From positions 1 to 61,975 of the forward strand of contig NZ_WNZY01000028.1 of assembly GCF_009725205.1 (NCBI RefSeq): DNA of 61,975 nt, given 5' to 3'. The notes under the pieces are model-generated. The model did no database searches. It was not told where the DNA came from and saw only the letters and a list, made by a program, of their open reading frames with translations. Numbering within the stretch: the first letter of the stretch is position 1; the number at the start of each line of letters is the position of its first letter. Shown piece by piece: positions 44,681 through 54,101 of this stretch. Both the position numbers and the translations under genes were made by a program. The stretch is from Paenibacillus timonensis. Its GTDB lineage: Bacteria > Bacillota > Bacilli > Paenibacillales > Paenibacillaceae.

Positions 44681-46467
44681 GACTCCCTCCCGCCTTCTTC
44701 CGAACTTTCCGGCCGCACGGCCGGGATCGTAATCGTCACCGTTGTCCCTTCTTCCGGTTCGCTATCAAAATGAAGTCCATAGCTCGCGCCATAATAGAGC
44801 GTAATTCGCTCCTGTACGTTACGAACACCGACGCCCGATCCACTTTCACTTCGGATAGCCCCGCTAATGAGCTTCTCGACCGTTTCCGGAGACATCCCGA
44901 TTCCGTTATCGCGGATACGAAAGACGAGCTTATCGCCTTCCAAACGGGCCTCCACCCGAATGAATCCCTCTTCGGCCGATTTTTCGATCCCGTGATGGAT
45001 CGCGTTCTCGACGAGCGGTTGCAAGATCAGCTTTAAGGTTGAGCACTTCAATGCGTCTTCATCTGCGCTAATCTCATAGCGAAACTTGTTCTTGAACCGG
45101 ATCGTTTGGATGATCAAATAATGGCGCACATGCTCCAACTCGTCCTGCACGCTAATGACGTGGTTCCCCTTGCTTAAGCTGATCCGGAAAAACCGCGACA
45201 GCGACGTTATCGTCGTAACAACCTCTTCGTTTCGTCCGAGCTCAGCCAGCCTTGTGACCGAGTTCAACGTGTTATAGAGGAAATGAGGATTGATCTGCGA
45301 CTGCAGCACGTCAAGCTCGCTTTTGCGTTTGGCTTCCTGTTCCTGGATGATTTGATCCATCAACTCACGAATCCGGCGCAGCATCAGATTGAACCGCTTA
45401 GACAGCTGTTCGACTTCATAAGCGCCGCTAACATAGACATTCGTCCCGAAGTCCCCGCGTTCCACCATTTGAACGGAGCGCTCCAGCTTGCGAATCGGCT
45501 GGGAGATCCGGGCCGATACATAAATGCTGATGACCAGGATGATCGCGATTACGAGAGGCAAGAACCAGGACAGGAAATCGCCGACCTCCCTTTTTGTCGT
45601 CAAGAACTCGTCTGCGTAGGCTACCCCGACGATTTTCCACTCGGCCGGTTTGACCGTCTGAATCGTAATGATTCGCTGCTCCCCGTCTGACTCGTCGAAA
45701 TAACGACCGTATGCATAATTCAGCACCGGCTCCAGATTTTCGTACTTCAATCCTGCATAAATCAGCTGTTGCTGTGGATGGTAGACGATATTCCCTACCT
45801 CGTCGATAATGTACACGTAACCTTTTTTGCCCAAGCTGATTCGACCGCTAAGCTCATCAATGGTACGGAAGTTGATGTCAATGACCAGCACGCCTTGCTT
45901 CAGCTTCCCTTGGTCCCGGTAGGTCACGGTTTTGCTCATCGAGACGACCCAGCGATACTGCCACTTAAACAAGTTCTGAATGTGAGGCGGGGTAAATTGC
46001 AGTTCCCCCGGATTTTCCATTGCGGATTCGAACCATAACTGCTCCTGCAGCCGTGTATTTTGCCGCATCGGAATGGACGGCATGTTACGCACCAGCTTCC
46101 CGTCCTCCGTAAACAACGCCATCGAAACCAGATCCTCGCGCGTACTGAGCACGGTCTCCAGTTGCTCCCCCAGCTGATCGTTGGTGGGCAGATCGGGGAC
46201 TACGGCAATTTTTTGCTCCACAAGGTCAAAAATATCCTGCATTCCGCTAACATATAGCTCCAGGTTGGAATGAACCTGTTCAATGATTTGCTCTAAGCTT
46301 AAATAGGCATTCTCTTCCGCGGCTTGGGAGAAACGGTTGAACAGCAAGGTGCTGACCAATACGACCGCAAGTACCGTAACGGCAATCGATGACAAGGATA
46401 TCAGTACTTGAATGTTGCGCACATGGAAACCTTGAGCCATTCGTTTGACGGAACGCCACAATCTCAT
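44677..46467 (-). CDS. YesM-type sensor histidine kinase
   Basis: 596 residues: membrane segment about 25-44, Cache-like extracytoplasmic domain (about 45-290), second membrane segment about 295-315, HAMP about 316-370, the YesM/LytS-type kinase domain with H395 (INPHFLYNTLNSV), and an ATPase domain (LILQPLVENAIHHG; DNGIGM; GVGVRNVQERI). Pairs with the AraC-type regulator encoded upstream, its start overlapping the regulator stop by four bases. Confidence 0.92.
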   Translation of the reverse strand: MRLWRSVKRMAQGFHVRNIQVLISLSSIAVTVLAVVLVSTLLFNRFSQAAEENAYLSLEQIIEQVHSNLELYVSGMQDIFDLVEQKIAVVPDLPTNDQLGEQLETVLSTREDLVSMALFTEDGKLVRNMPSIPMRQNTRLQEQLWFESAMENPGELQFTPPHIQNLFKWQYRWVVSMSKTVTYRDQGKLKQGVLVIDINFRTIDELSGRISLGKKGYVYIIDEVGNIVYHPQQQLIYAGLKYENLEPVLNYAYGRYFDESDGEQRIITIQTVKPAEWKIVGVAYADEFLTTKREVGDFLSWFLPLVIAIILVISIYVSARISQPIRKLERSVQMVERGDFGTNVYVSGAYEVEQLSKRFNLMLRRIRELMDQIIQEQEAKRKSELDVLQSQINPHFLYNTLNSVTRLAELGRNEEVVTTITSLSRFFRISLSKGNHVISVQDELEHVRHYLIIQTIRFKNKFRYEISADEDALKCSTLKLILQPLVENAIHHGIEKSAEEGFIRVEARLEGDKLVFRIRDNGIGMSPETVEKLISGAIRSESGSGVGVRNVQERITLYYGASYGLHFDSEPEEGTTVTITIPAVRPESSEEGGRES

Positions 46468-48128
46468 GAGCTTCTGGCTCCAGTGCGATATTCTTTCGGA
46501 GAAATGCCGTATTTCTTACGGAAGCAAAAACTGAAATAGTTGGGATCGGCAAACCCAACGCGTTCGGCGATTTCAAATGCTTTCAAGTCTGTTGTAGCCA
46601 GCAGGTCCTGTGCCGCATCCATCCGCACGCCCATCAAATAATTGACGAAGGTCGTTTTCGTCTCCTTCTTGAAAATGTTGCTGAAGTATCCGGTACTGAT
46701 ATGCAGATGCTGGCATACTCTGGCGATGGAGATGTCATTGTCCCCGTAATGCGTCATGATGTAATCCTTCGCTTCATCTACCAACTTGTTGTAGCTCGAT
46801 TGCCGATCGGAGGCGATGGAATGCTTCAGCTTCATACAGACATCCAGGAACCAGGTCTTAGCTTCTTCCGCATGCGAGAACTTGATGAACTGACCTAGAA
46901 ATCCGGCTCCCTCACCAAATAATTTGTCGAGGTCAACGTGTACGTCCTTGGCGACCTTGATCACCGAGGTCAACATCTCCAGCAAATACACCTGAAAATC
47001 CTGATAAGACGCCTTACTATCAGCTAAAGCCGAGAACAGTTCCTCCAATAAGTCAGTCAACTCTTGGTCGCTGCCAACCTTCAGGCAACGGACCAACTCT
47101 TTCTCCCTTAGCTCGTCCATAGACAACGGTACGTACTGCCGTGATTCCACGTCCTCGATCCAGATGACTTTATTGCCACCGAGAATCACGCGGTAATCCA
47201 GCGCTTTGACGGCCTCCTCATAAGAGCCGGCGAGTTCACTCAGTTGCTCCACCTCAGAGCCGGCGCCAATCGTCACAGTTAGTTTAAGGAAACGCTCCAC
47301 GCTAAAACGGATTTCTTCCAATAACTGTAGTGTTCGGTCTGCGAGTTGATCCTCCATGCTAGGCTCTGCTATGCTGAGCACCACAACCTCATCATGATGG
47401 ATAAATGCCCGGTCTCCGGAATGAAGCCGGACCATCTCCTCGGCAATGTTATATACGGCAAACAGCTGTAACTGCGTATCGTTTGTATCCTTCAAGGAGA
47501 CCGACGCCTGCCGATTCCCGGGTTCGCCGCTCCCAGATGATTCCCGACGGACCGCCGTAGAATCGATTCGGATCACGGAGACTTGATAACGTTCGCCGCT
47601 CAGATCCAGGTCATAATGCTCGCATTTCTCATGGATCTCTGTTTCCTGCAACCGGCGAGACACCAGGGAAGACAAAAACAGGCTCTGCAGGATCGGCAGA
47701 TTTTTACGGTAATGCTCCGTCAGTAGCTGCACGTTTTCCTTCGCGGCCACCTCTTCATCTATCTGCATTTTCACCTTCGTTAAAATCTCGGCCAATTCTC
47801 TCGCCGAAAACGGTTTCAACACATATTCGTCGATGCCCAGTCGAATGGCTTTCTGCGCATATTCGAACTCCTCGTATCCGGTCAAAATAATGATCTTCGT
47901 GGCCGGGTATTGTTCACGAATCCACTCGGAAAGCTGCAAGCCGTTCATGAACGGCATTTGTATATCTGTTACTACAACGTCCGGCGCATGCTTCTCCACC
48001 AGCTCGGCCGCTTCCTTGCCGTTCTCTGCCGTCTCCATGACGGTATAACCGAGACTTTCCCAGTCGATCAGGCTCAGCAAGCCTTCCCGTACGTCCTCTT
48101 CGTCATCGGCCAATATCAACTTATACAT
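46464..48128 (-). CDS. YesN-type AraC-family response regulator
   Basis: 554 residues from the ATG at 48128 where the receiver domain begins (MYKLILADDEEDVREGLLSL); the longer frame is unlikely. Receiver phospho-acceptor D55 (VVVTDIQMPFMNG), a long linker domain, and two AraC helix-turn-helix motifs in the last 100 residues (ISIARVCQHLHISTGYFSNIFKKE; AFEIAERVGFADPNYFSFCFRKKYG). It should bind direct repeats; the 22-base repeat before mglB is the best candidate target. First gene of the sensor operon. Confidence 0.92.
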   Translation of the reverse strand: MYKLILADDEEDVREGLLSLIDWESLGYTVMETAENGKEAAELVEKHAPDVVVTDIQMPFMNGLQLSEWIREQYPATKIIILTGYEEFEYAQKAIRLGIDEYVLKPFSARELAEILTKVKMQIDEEVAAKENVQLLTEHYRKNLPILQSLFLSSLVSRRLQETEIHEKCEHYDLDLSGERYQVSVIRIDSTAVRRESSGSGEPGNRQASVSLKDTNDTQLQLFAVYNIAEEMVRLHSGDRAFIHHDEVVVLSIAEPSMEDQLADRTLQLLEEIRFSVERFLKLTVTIGAGSEVEQLSELAGSYEEAVKALDYRVILGGNKVIWIEDVESRQYVPLSMDELREKELVRCLKVGSDQELTDLLEELFSALADSKASYQDFQVYLLEMLTSVIKVAKDVHVDLDKLFGEGAGFLGQFIKFSHAEEAKTWFLDVCMKLKHSIASDRQSSYNKLVDEAKDYIMTHYGDNDISIARVCQHLHISTGYFSNIFKKETKTTFVNYLMGVRMDAAQDLLATTDLKAFEIAERVGFADPNYFSFCFRKKYGISPKEYRTGARSS

Positions 48129-48341
48129 CGATGGACCATCCTCTTCTATACCCTGATTTCCCCCCGATTTTATCGTATCGGTCCACAAAAGTAAATTGCG
48201 GATCATTTCGAGCTGATGGAAGGATCCAAGACCTTAGTCCAGTTTGTTTTCCGTCTTCGGTCCATTTTGGGATTCCCATAAAACAAGTACCATGATATTA
48301 TCCTAAAGAACTATCATCAACTCTAAATGGTGGTCGAATTT

Positions 48342-48932
48342 ATGAACAATGAGATGAAAATCTATATTCTATTAAGCAATCCAAAGACATTGGTCGCTAA
48401 AGCGATCGGATTATATACCCGCGCTCCTTACAATCATGCCTCCGTCGCCTTTGATCCTGAGCTGCGAGAAGTGTATAGCTTCGGGCGCAAACACCCCGTG
48501 ATTCCGATCTTCGGCGGCTTCGTCAAGGAAGACATTCACTGCGGGGTATTCGAAAAGGCGACCTGCGCCGTGTATAGCTGCAAGGTTAGTGCGGAGAACT
48601 ACATGCGCATGAGAAATTTCGTAAAAACTTTTGAGGACAACGGTGAACTGTATAAATATAACTTCATAGGCCTGTTGGGCGTGATCTTAAACATGGAACT
48701 TGGCGGAGAGAACTCCTACTTCTGCTCTCAGTTCGTCAGCCGGGTGTTTCAAGAAGCCGGGGTCAAACTGCTGGATAAATCCGCAGGATTAACTACCCCG
48801 TCCGATCTCTGCGGCTGCTCGCAGCTCCAACTCGAATTCCGCGGACGCCTTGAAACCTACCGCGAGTTATACTGCTATTCACGCCGGTCCGCTGTGGCGT
48901 ATGAGCAAAGCCGGTATTATGCGGCGAATTAA
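48342..48932 (+). CDS. Papain-like hydrolase of the permuted NlpC/P60 (YiiX-like) group
   Basis: 196 residues from the ATG at 48342, with GGTGG seven bases upstream; in-frame ATGs at 48327 and 48354 are also possible. Two hallmarks of the permuted papain fold are visible: the histidine in APYNHASVAF (about residue 32) and the cysteine in SYFCSQFVSRVFQEAG. No signal peptide is seen, so it may act inside the cell or on lipids or peptides. Function otherwise unknown; it stands alone. Confidence 0.7.
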   Translation: MNNEMKIYILLSNPKTLVAKAIGLYTRAPYNHASVAFDPELREVYSFGRKHPVIPIFGGFVKEDIHCGVFEKATCAVYSCKVSAENYMRMRNFVKTFEDNGELYKYNFIGLLGVILNMELGGENSYFCSQFVSRVFQEAGVKLLDKSAGLTTPSDLCGCSQLQLEFRGRLETYRELYCYSRRSAVAYEQSRYYAAN

Positions 48933-48966
48933 TTTTGATTAATCACTGTCGGATTGAGCATGACCA

Positions 48967-49140
48967 AATAGCGCTATGTTTTCACCTTATTTGGTGGGAA
49001 TAGCGCTATTTTTGATGAATAGGGTGATGGAATCACCTTATTTGCTGCTAAGAGCCTCTCTGGGCTGCTTTTTCATGAAATAAGACTAAAAAATCACCCT
49101 ATTCTGCTGTTGATCGTGATTTTCAGGCGGATAAGGTGAT
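48967..49140. repeat. Intergenic repeat cluster with TCACCTTATTTG and AATAGCGCTATT units
   Basis: TCACC(T/C)TATT(T/C)(T)G occurs at 48982, 49033 and 49094 and reversed at 49017 and 49129. The 12-base palindrome AATAGCGCTATT (in full at 48999-49010, one base short at 48967) flanks them. The stretch has no open reading frame and no T-rich terminator. Similar in style to the cluster at 38475 but different in sequence. Confidence 0.7.
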
Positions 49141-49171
49141 TTTGTGGCGCTAAATTGTTTTGAGTCGGCAA

Positions 49172-50146
49172 TTATTCAACGATAAAAGGTTTTGGCCCAC
49201 CATATTGCTGCAGCCACTGCACGATTTCTTGATTTCTCTGCTCGATGTACTTATCCTCTAATCCATGCTGACCATTCGGGTACACCACAAGCTTTACGGT
49301 TTTACCCACCTTCTCCATTTCATCCGCAAATAATTGAACGGTTTGCCAAATTAAGTTCTGATCGCCAGTACCCTGCAGCAGTAGAACAGGGGCTTGGATT
49401 TCAGGAATCCGGTCCAGAATCGCATAGTCCCCTTTGGATTCCTCATGGCCATTAATATATCTAAATCTTACATAATACGACAGTTCCCTTTGCTCCTCTA
49501 CTATCGCCGGGGAGGTCACGTCCGGATGCTCATCTAGCCAGCGTGTCGTTGCATCCCAGCCTACAAATGGACTTATCGCGACAACCGCCTGTACGTCCTG
49601 CCGTTCAGAAGCTAATCTTAAAGCCACACCGCCTCCCATGGATGAACCAAGCAGGTAGATCGAATTTGGTTTTACTCTTCCAGTGGATTTCGCGGCTTGA
49701 ATCGCATTTTCCGTATCTCTCGTATTCTCCGCAATTCCCTGCACATGGCCATCACTTTCCATATATCCACGGTAGAGTGGAAACAAACCTACCACTTGGT
49801 CGCTAAAATATTTAAACCCGAGCGTAAAGCCGTAGTTATAATGAGACAATTCTTTACGTTCCCAAGCGTATCCCCCATGGAGAGATACAACTAAAGGGTA
49901 TTTTCCGCGTGCCTTGGGGACAGTTAGGTAAGCTAGAACTTTAATATTGTCACTCCTATAAAAAAGTTTATAGATACGGATATTTGAATTTTGGCCAGGT
50001 ATTTCTACTAACTCTTTTGAAATAATTTCTATGTTATTTACTTGTGTATCCCGCAGAGAACAGCCGGATAATGCGGTAATGAGGATCGTTAACGCAAACA
50101 ACACCCGTAATCCCACTCCTACTCTATATCTTCCTATCCCCTTCAT
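49172..50146 (-). CDS. Lipoprotein alpha/beta hydrolase (peptidase-like)
   Basis: 324 residues with a lipoprotein signal ending TALSGC (C29). Catalytic triad is visible: S169 in GSSMGGG, D262 in QGTGDQN and H294 in YPNGQHGLED, within an alpha/beta-hydrolase fold of the dienelactone hydrolase/prolyl oligopeptidase type. It should act on the outer face of the membrane; substrate unknown. It lies downstream of the liv operon terminator on the same strand. Confidence 0.88.
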   Translation of the reverse strand: MKGIGRYRVGVGLRVLFALTILITALSGCSLRDTQVNNIEIISKELVEIPGQNSNIRIYKLFYRSDNIKVLAYLTVPKARGKYPLVVSLHGGYAWERKELSHYNYGFTLGFKYFSDQVVGLFPLYRGYMESDGHVQGIAENTRDTENAIQAAKSTGRVKPNSIYLLGSSMGGGVALRLASERQDVQAVVAISPFVGWDATTRWLDEHPDVTSPAIVEEQRELSYYVRFRYINGHEESKGDYAILDRIPEIQAPVLLLQGTGDQNLIWQTVQLFADEMEKVGKTVKLVVYPNGQHGLEDKYIEQRNQEIVQWLQQYGGPKPFIVE

Positions 50147-50218
50147 TCCTCAGATCCCCCTAGTTATCTAGCATGAAGACGGCGTCATGATGAATGGTCA
50201 TATCTGTATATTATCCCA

Positions 50219-50246
50219 TAAAAAAGGATAGGCCTAGGCCTATCCT
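50219..50246 (-). terminator. Terminator of the liv operon
   Basis: Perfect palindrome AGGATAGGCC-TA-GGCCTATCCT (50225-50246), followed on the minus strand by seven Ts. About 30 bases past livF. Confidence 0.9.
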
Positions 50247-50276
50247 GCGATTGGAGTCCCTTTAAGGATGCTTCCG

Positions 50277-50981
50277 CTAAGCTAAATAAGCTTCCTTGAC
50301 CTGCTCGTTGGCGAGCAGCAAATCAGCCGCGTCTTCCATCAAGATTTCACCGGTTTGCATCACGTAGCCGCGGTGGGCAATTTGCAAGGCTTGATAGGCA
50401 TTTTGCTCCACAAGCAGCACGGTCATCCCCTCACGGTTCAGCTGTTGAATAATTTCGAAAATTTGCTCAACGATAATCGGCGCGAGCCCCATCGAGGGTT
50501 CGTCCAGCAGCAGTATTTTCGGCTGCATCATCATCGCCCGACCGATGGCCAGCATTTGCTGCTCCCCGCCGCTCATCGTTCCGCCCGTTTGCGCCAACCG
50601 TTCCCGCAGCCGCGGAAAATGGTCGAACACCCTCTCCATCCGCTGCTTAATCTTCTTTTTGTCGCTCACCGAAAAAGCACCCATCTCCAAATTTTCCTTC
50701 ACCGTCAACCGTGGGAAGATCCGTCGTCCTTCCGGCACATGCGCGATCCCTTCCAACGCCGCCCGGTGCGGAGGTAAGTTTGACATTTCGGTGTCGTTGA
50801 AGCGGATGGTACCGGTCATGTTCACCTGTCCGCAAATCGCCTTAAGCGTAGTGGACTTCCCGGCCCCATTCGAACCGATCAGCGACACGATCTCCCCGGC
50901 CTCCACGGTCAGGGTAACGCCTTTAAGCGCTTCAATCGCTCCGTAATACGCGTGTACCTCTCGCAGCTCCAGCAAACTCAT
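50277..50981 (-). CDS. livF: Branched-chain amino acid ABC transporter ATP-binding protein
   Basis: 234 residues, the LivF type: Walker A GSNGAGKST, signature MSGGEQQMLAIGRAMM, Walker B ILLLDEPSMGLAPI, and the typical QNAYQALQIAHRGYVMQTG ending. One of two ATPases powering leucine/isoleucine/valine import. Overlaps livG by four bases; last gene of livJHMGF. Confidence 0.95.
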   Translation of the reverse strand: MSLLELREVHAYYGAIEALKGVTLTVEAGEIVSLIGSNGAGKSTTLKAICGQVNMTGTIRFNDTEMSNLPPHRAALEGIAHVPEGRRIFPRLTVKENLEMGAFSVSDKKKIKQRMERVFDHFPRLRERLAQTGGTMSGGEQQMLAIGRAMMMQPKILLLDEPSMGLAPIIVEQIFEIIQQLNREGMTVLLVEQNAYQALQIAHRGYVMQTGEILMEDAADLLLANEQVKEAYLA

Positions 50982-51778
50982 GAAATCACCTCAAGCCGAA
51001 CCGTTTCTCCTTGGACTGCGCTTTTGCCCAGGTACGCTTCAATCACTTTCGGATGTGCACGGATATGGTCAGGTCCGCCTTCTGCAATTTTCGTCCCGTA
51101 ATCCAGGACAAGAATGTGCTCGGATAACTCCATCACGAGCTTCATGTCATGCTCGATCAGGATGATGGTCATTCCGGTTTCCTTCTGAATTCGCCGAATC
51201 AGGCCGATCAATTCAGTCGTCTCACGCGGATTCATCCCGGCTGCCGGTTCGTCCAGCAGCAGCACCTTAGGCTTCGCCGCCAGCGCCCGGGCGATCTCGA
51301 GCCGCCGCTGAGCGCCGTAAGGCAGGTTGGACGCTTGTTCGTTCAACAACGCTTGCAAACCGACGAACTCCAATAAACGGTATGCCTCTCGATGCACCAA
51401 CTCTTCCTCATGTCGGGCAGTCGGCAGCGAGAGCAGTGTGCCGATGATCCCCGTCTTCAGATGGATGTGCATGCCCACCATGACGTTTTCCAGCACGGTC
51501 ATGCTGCCGAACAGGCGAATGTTCTGGAACGTCCGGGCAATTCCCAGGCTCACGATCTGATGGGGTTTAACGCCAACGATGGACGTTCCATCCAGTTCAA
51601 TCGCACCTTCGTCCGGAGTATAAATGCCGGTAATCATGTTAAAAAACGTCGTTTTCCCGGCCCCGTTAGGACCGATCACGGCGGAAATCTTGCCGCGCGG
51701 GAACGCAAAGTCAACGCCTCCAACCGCCGTTAATCCGCCGAAGCGTTTGACCAGCTTATTGACCTTCAGAATCGTCAT
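50978..51778 (-). CDS. livG: Branched-chain amino acid ABC transporter ATP-binding protein
   Basis: 266 residues, the LivG type: Walker A GPNGAGKTT, NMITGIYTPDEG, long insert VMVGMHIHLKTG before the signature LPYGAQRRLEIARAL, Walker B VLLLDEPAAGMNPRE and the LivG end LDYGTKIAEGGPDHIRAHPKVIEAYLG. Overlaps livM by four bases. Confidence 0.95.
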   Translation of the reverse strand: MTILKVNKLVKRFGGLTAVGGVDFAFPRGKISAVIGPNGAGKTTFFNMITGIYTPDEGAIELDGTSIVGVKPHQIVSLGIARTFQNIRLFGSMTVLENVMVGMHIHLKTGIIGTLLSLPTARHEEELVHREAYRLLEFVGLQALLNEQASNLPYGAQRRLEIARALAAKPKVLLLDEPAAGMNPRETTELIGLIRRIQKETGMTIILIEHDMKLVMELSEHILVLDYGTKIAEGGPDHIRAHPKVIEAYLGKSAVQGETVRLEVIS

Positions 51779-53070
51779 TGACCTACACCTCCGCTTTGTT
51801 GTTTCGCCGGCGGCAAGACGGATAATGCTTTGCCCAAACGTTGCTCCTTTAGCCGCTCGGCATCCACCCTCTTGTTCTTGGCTGTGATCAGGCCATTTGG
51901 CCTGAAGATAGCAACGAGCACCAGGATCGCGCCAAAGATGAGTCGCTGCATTTTGGAAGGCGAGATCGAATTAGGGATATGAATGATTCCCTGCAGAGTC
52001 AACTGATTTAGCCAATTGGTAAGCTCGGTGAGCACCTGCAGATTCAGGATCGTCACCAAAGCCGCGCCGAGAATGACGCCGGGTACGCTGCCCATCCCGC
52101 CAAGCAGCACCATGACCAGAATCGTAATCGATTCGAGCAATGTAAAGCTGGTCGGATCGATAAACGTTTGCTTCGCGGCAAAAACCACCCCCATCATGCC
52201 TGAAAATGAAGCACCGATGGCAAAAGCGGTCAATTTGGTTCGAATGAGCGGGATACCCATCGATTGCGCGGCGATCTCGTTCTCCCGTATCGCCTTCCAT
52301 GCCCGTCCAAGCCGGGAATACTCCAAGCGTTTGACGCTAAAAATGACGATTGCCAGAATAAAAATAACGATGAAATAAAACTGGTTCGGAAACGTGAAGG
52401 AGAGGCCAAACAAGCTCGGAGGCCGAATCGAAGACAACCCCATCGCCCCGTTCGTGATGTTCACCGGTTTATCCAGATTGTTAAAGATGATGCGGATGAT
52501 TTCTCCGAACCCCAACGTGACGATGGCCAAATAGTCGCCCTTGACCCGAAGTACCGGCAAACCGAGTAAGAGCCCGAACAATGCAGCCATAAACCCGCCA
52601 AGCACGATAAAGATCCAAAACGCGCCCCCAGGCAGCGGAAACCAGTGACCGGAGATAAATTTGTTCGCCTGCGGTGTGGCAAAGATGGCGTACGTATAAG
52701 CCCCTACCGCAAAGAAGGCAACGAAACCGAGGTCAAGCAGTCCGGCGAATCCGACCACGATGTTAAGACCTAGCGCCATGGCGATGTAAATGCCGCACTG
52801 CGTGGCCACCTCCATGTACGACTGATGGGCCGGACCACCCGAAGTAGCAAACGGGATCACCGCAAGCAGCAGCACCGCTCCGATCCCGCATTTGATCGAG
52901 GTTCGGAAGGTCGTTAAATACAAGAGTAGCAAGGAGCCAAGTAAGAGCAGAAAGGAGATGACCGACTTATCCGAGAAATACACACCAGCTGCCGCGACCA
53001 AGATAAACAACGTTAATAACAAAGCTTGTGCGAATGGGCTTCGCCCCAACCAGAGCTTCAGTTGATTCAT
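51775..53070 (-). CDS. livM: Branched-chain amino acid ABC transporter permease
   Basis: 431 residues, somewhat longer than the usual LivM because of about 90 N-terminal residues with extra hydrophobic segments and a C-terminal polar tail. LivM motifs GLNIVVGFAGLLDLGFVAFFAVGAYTYA and RGRAWKAIRENEIAAQSMGI (here LGRAWKAIREN) and GGMGSVPGVILGAAL are present. Works with LivH. Ten bases after livH. Confidence 0.94.
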   Translation of the reverse strand: MNQLKLWLGRSPFAQALLLTLFILVAAAGVYFSDKSVISFLLLLGSLLLLYLTTFRTSIKCGIGAVLLLAVIPFATSGGPAHQSYMEVATQCGIYIAMALGLNIVVGFAGLLDLGFVAFFAVGAYTYAIFATPQANKFISGHWFPLPGGAFWIFIVLGGFMAALFGLLLGLPVLRVKGDYLAIVTLGFGEIIRIIFNNLDKPVNITNGAMGLSSIRPPSLFGLSFTFPNQFYFIVIFILAIVIFSVKRLEYSRLGRAWKAIRENEIAAQSMGIPLIRTKLTAFAIGASFSGMMGVVFAAKQTFIDPTSFTLLESITILVMVLLGGMGSVPGVILGAALVTILNLQVLTELTNWLNQLTLQGIIHIPNSISPSKMQRLIFGAILVLVAIFRPNGLITAKNKRVDAERLKEQRLGKALSVLPPAKQQSGGVGQ

Positions 53071-53080
53071 GGCAGATCAC

Positions 53081-54064
53081 CTACACCTTCTCTTTCACGG
53101 CCTTGCCGAATAAGCCCTCCGGCTTGAAAATCAGCACCGCGATTAGGATCAGAAAAGCGACGACGTCTTTATATTCCCCGCCTAACACGCCCCCCGTTAT
53201 GGCCGACAGGTTGGCTGAGGAGAACATCTCCAATACGCCGATGAACAACCCGCCGAACATGGCGCCCCGGATATTGCCAATGCCGCCGAGGACCGCAGCG
53301 GTGAAGGCTTTCATCCCTAAGATAAACCCGATATACGGGTCGATGGTTCCATACTGCTGGGCGAACAGGACGCCGGTCCCGCCGCCTAGCGCCGACCCAA
53401 TAAAGAAAGTCAAAGTAATCACTTTATTCACGTTAATCGACATCAACGACGCCGTTTCCCGATCCTGGGCTACGGCCCGCATGGCGGTTCCCCATTTGGT
53501 GCGGTTCACGAAAAAGTCGAGACCCACCATGAGTACGACAGCCACCGTCACAACGATGATCGTATTCGTCTTAAGAAATGCGTCGTCAAACCCGCTCCAT
53601 AAGGATGAAGCACCGAGCTTCAGGTTATCGCCGTACAAAGAGATGCCGGTAACGATAAAATTCCCGGTACGGATATCCGCGATAAACCGTACGATATCCT
53701 GCAGCAGGAAGGACACTCCGATCGCCGAGATCAGCGAGATCAGCTTCGGAGCTCGGCGGAGCGGCCGATAGGCCACCCGCTCGATCCCGATCCCCAGCAT
53801 CCCGGTTGACAGCATCGCCGTCGCCAGGATGAGGAAGTAGGCGAGTCCGGCAGGCAGCCCGGTCAGCCAACCTGCCGAGTTCATCGTCAGCAAGGCTGCG
53901 GTGCCTACGAACGCGCCGGTCATAAATATTTCTCCATGCGCGAAATTAATGAATTCGAGAATGCCGTAGACCATCGTGTAACCGATGGCCACCACCGCGT
54001 AGACGGCACCCAAAGTTAATCCGTCCACCAATACTTGAGGGAGTGTTTGCAGGATCATATCCAT
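53081..54064 (-). CDS. livH: Branched-chain amino acid ABC transporter permease
   Basis: 327 residues; LivH motifs GAVYAVVAIGYTMVYGILEFINFAHGEIFMTGA, TKWGTAMRAVAQDRETASLMSIN and GGIGNIRGAMFGGLFIGVLE. About eight membrane helices. 38 bases after the livJ stop. Confidence 0.95.
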   Translation of the reverse strand: MDMILQTLPQVLVDGLTLGAVYAVVAIGYTMVYGILEFINFAHGEIFMTGAFVGTAALLTMNSAGWLTGLPAGLAYFLILATAMLSTGMLGIGIERVAYRPLRRAPKLISLISAIGVSFLLQDIVRFIADIRTGNFIVTGISLYGDNLKLGASSLWSGFDDAFLKTNTIIVVTVAVVLMVGLDFFVNRTKWGTAMRAVAQDRETASLMSINVNKVITLTFFIGSALGGGTGVLFAQQYGTIDPYIGFILGMKAFTAAVLGGIGNIRGAMFGGLFIGVLEMFSSANLSAITGGVLGGEYKDVVAFLILIAVLIFKPEGLFGKAVKEKV

Positions 54065-54101
54065 AAGTCCTTATCCCTTCTGCGTTATTGCCGAGAGTTC
54101 A

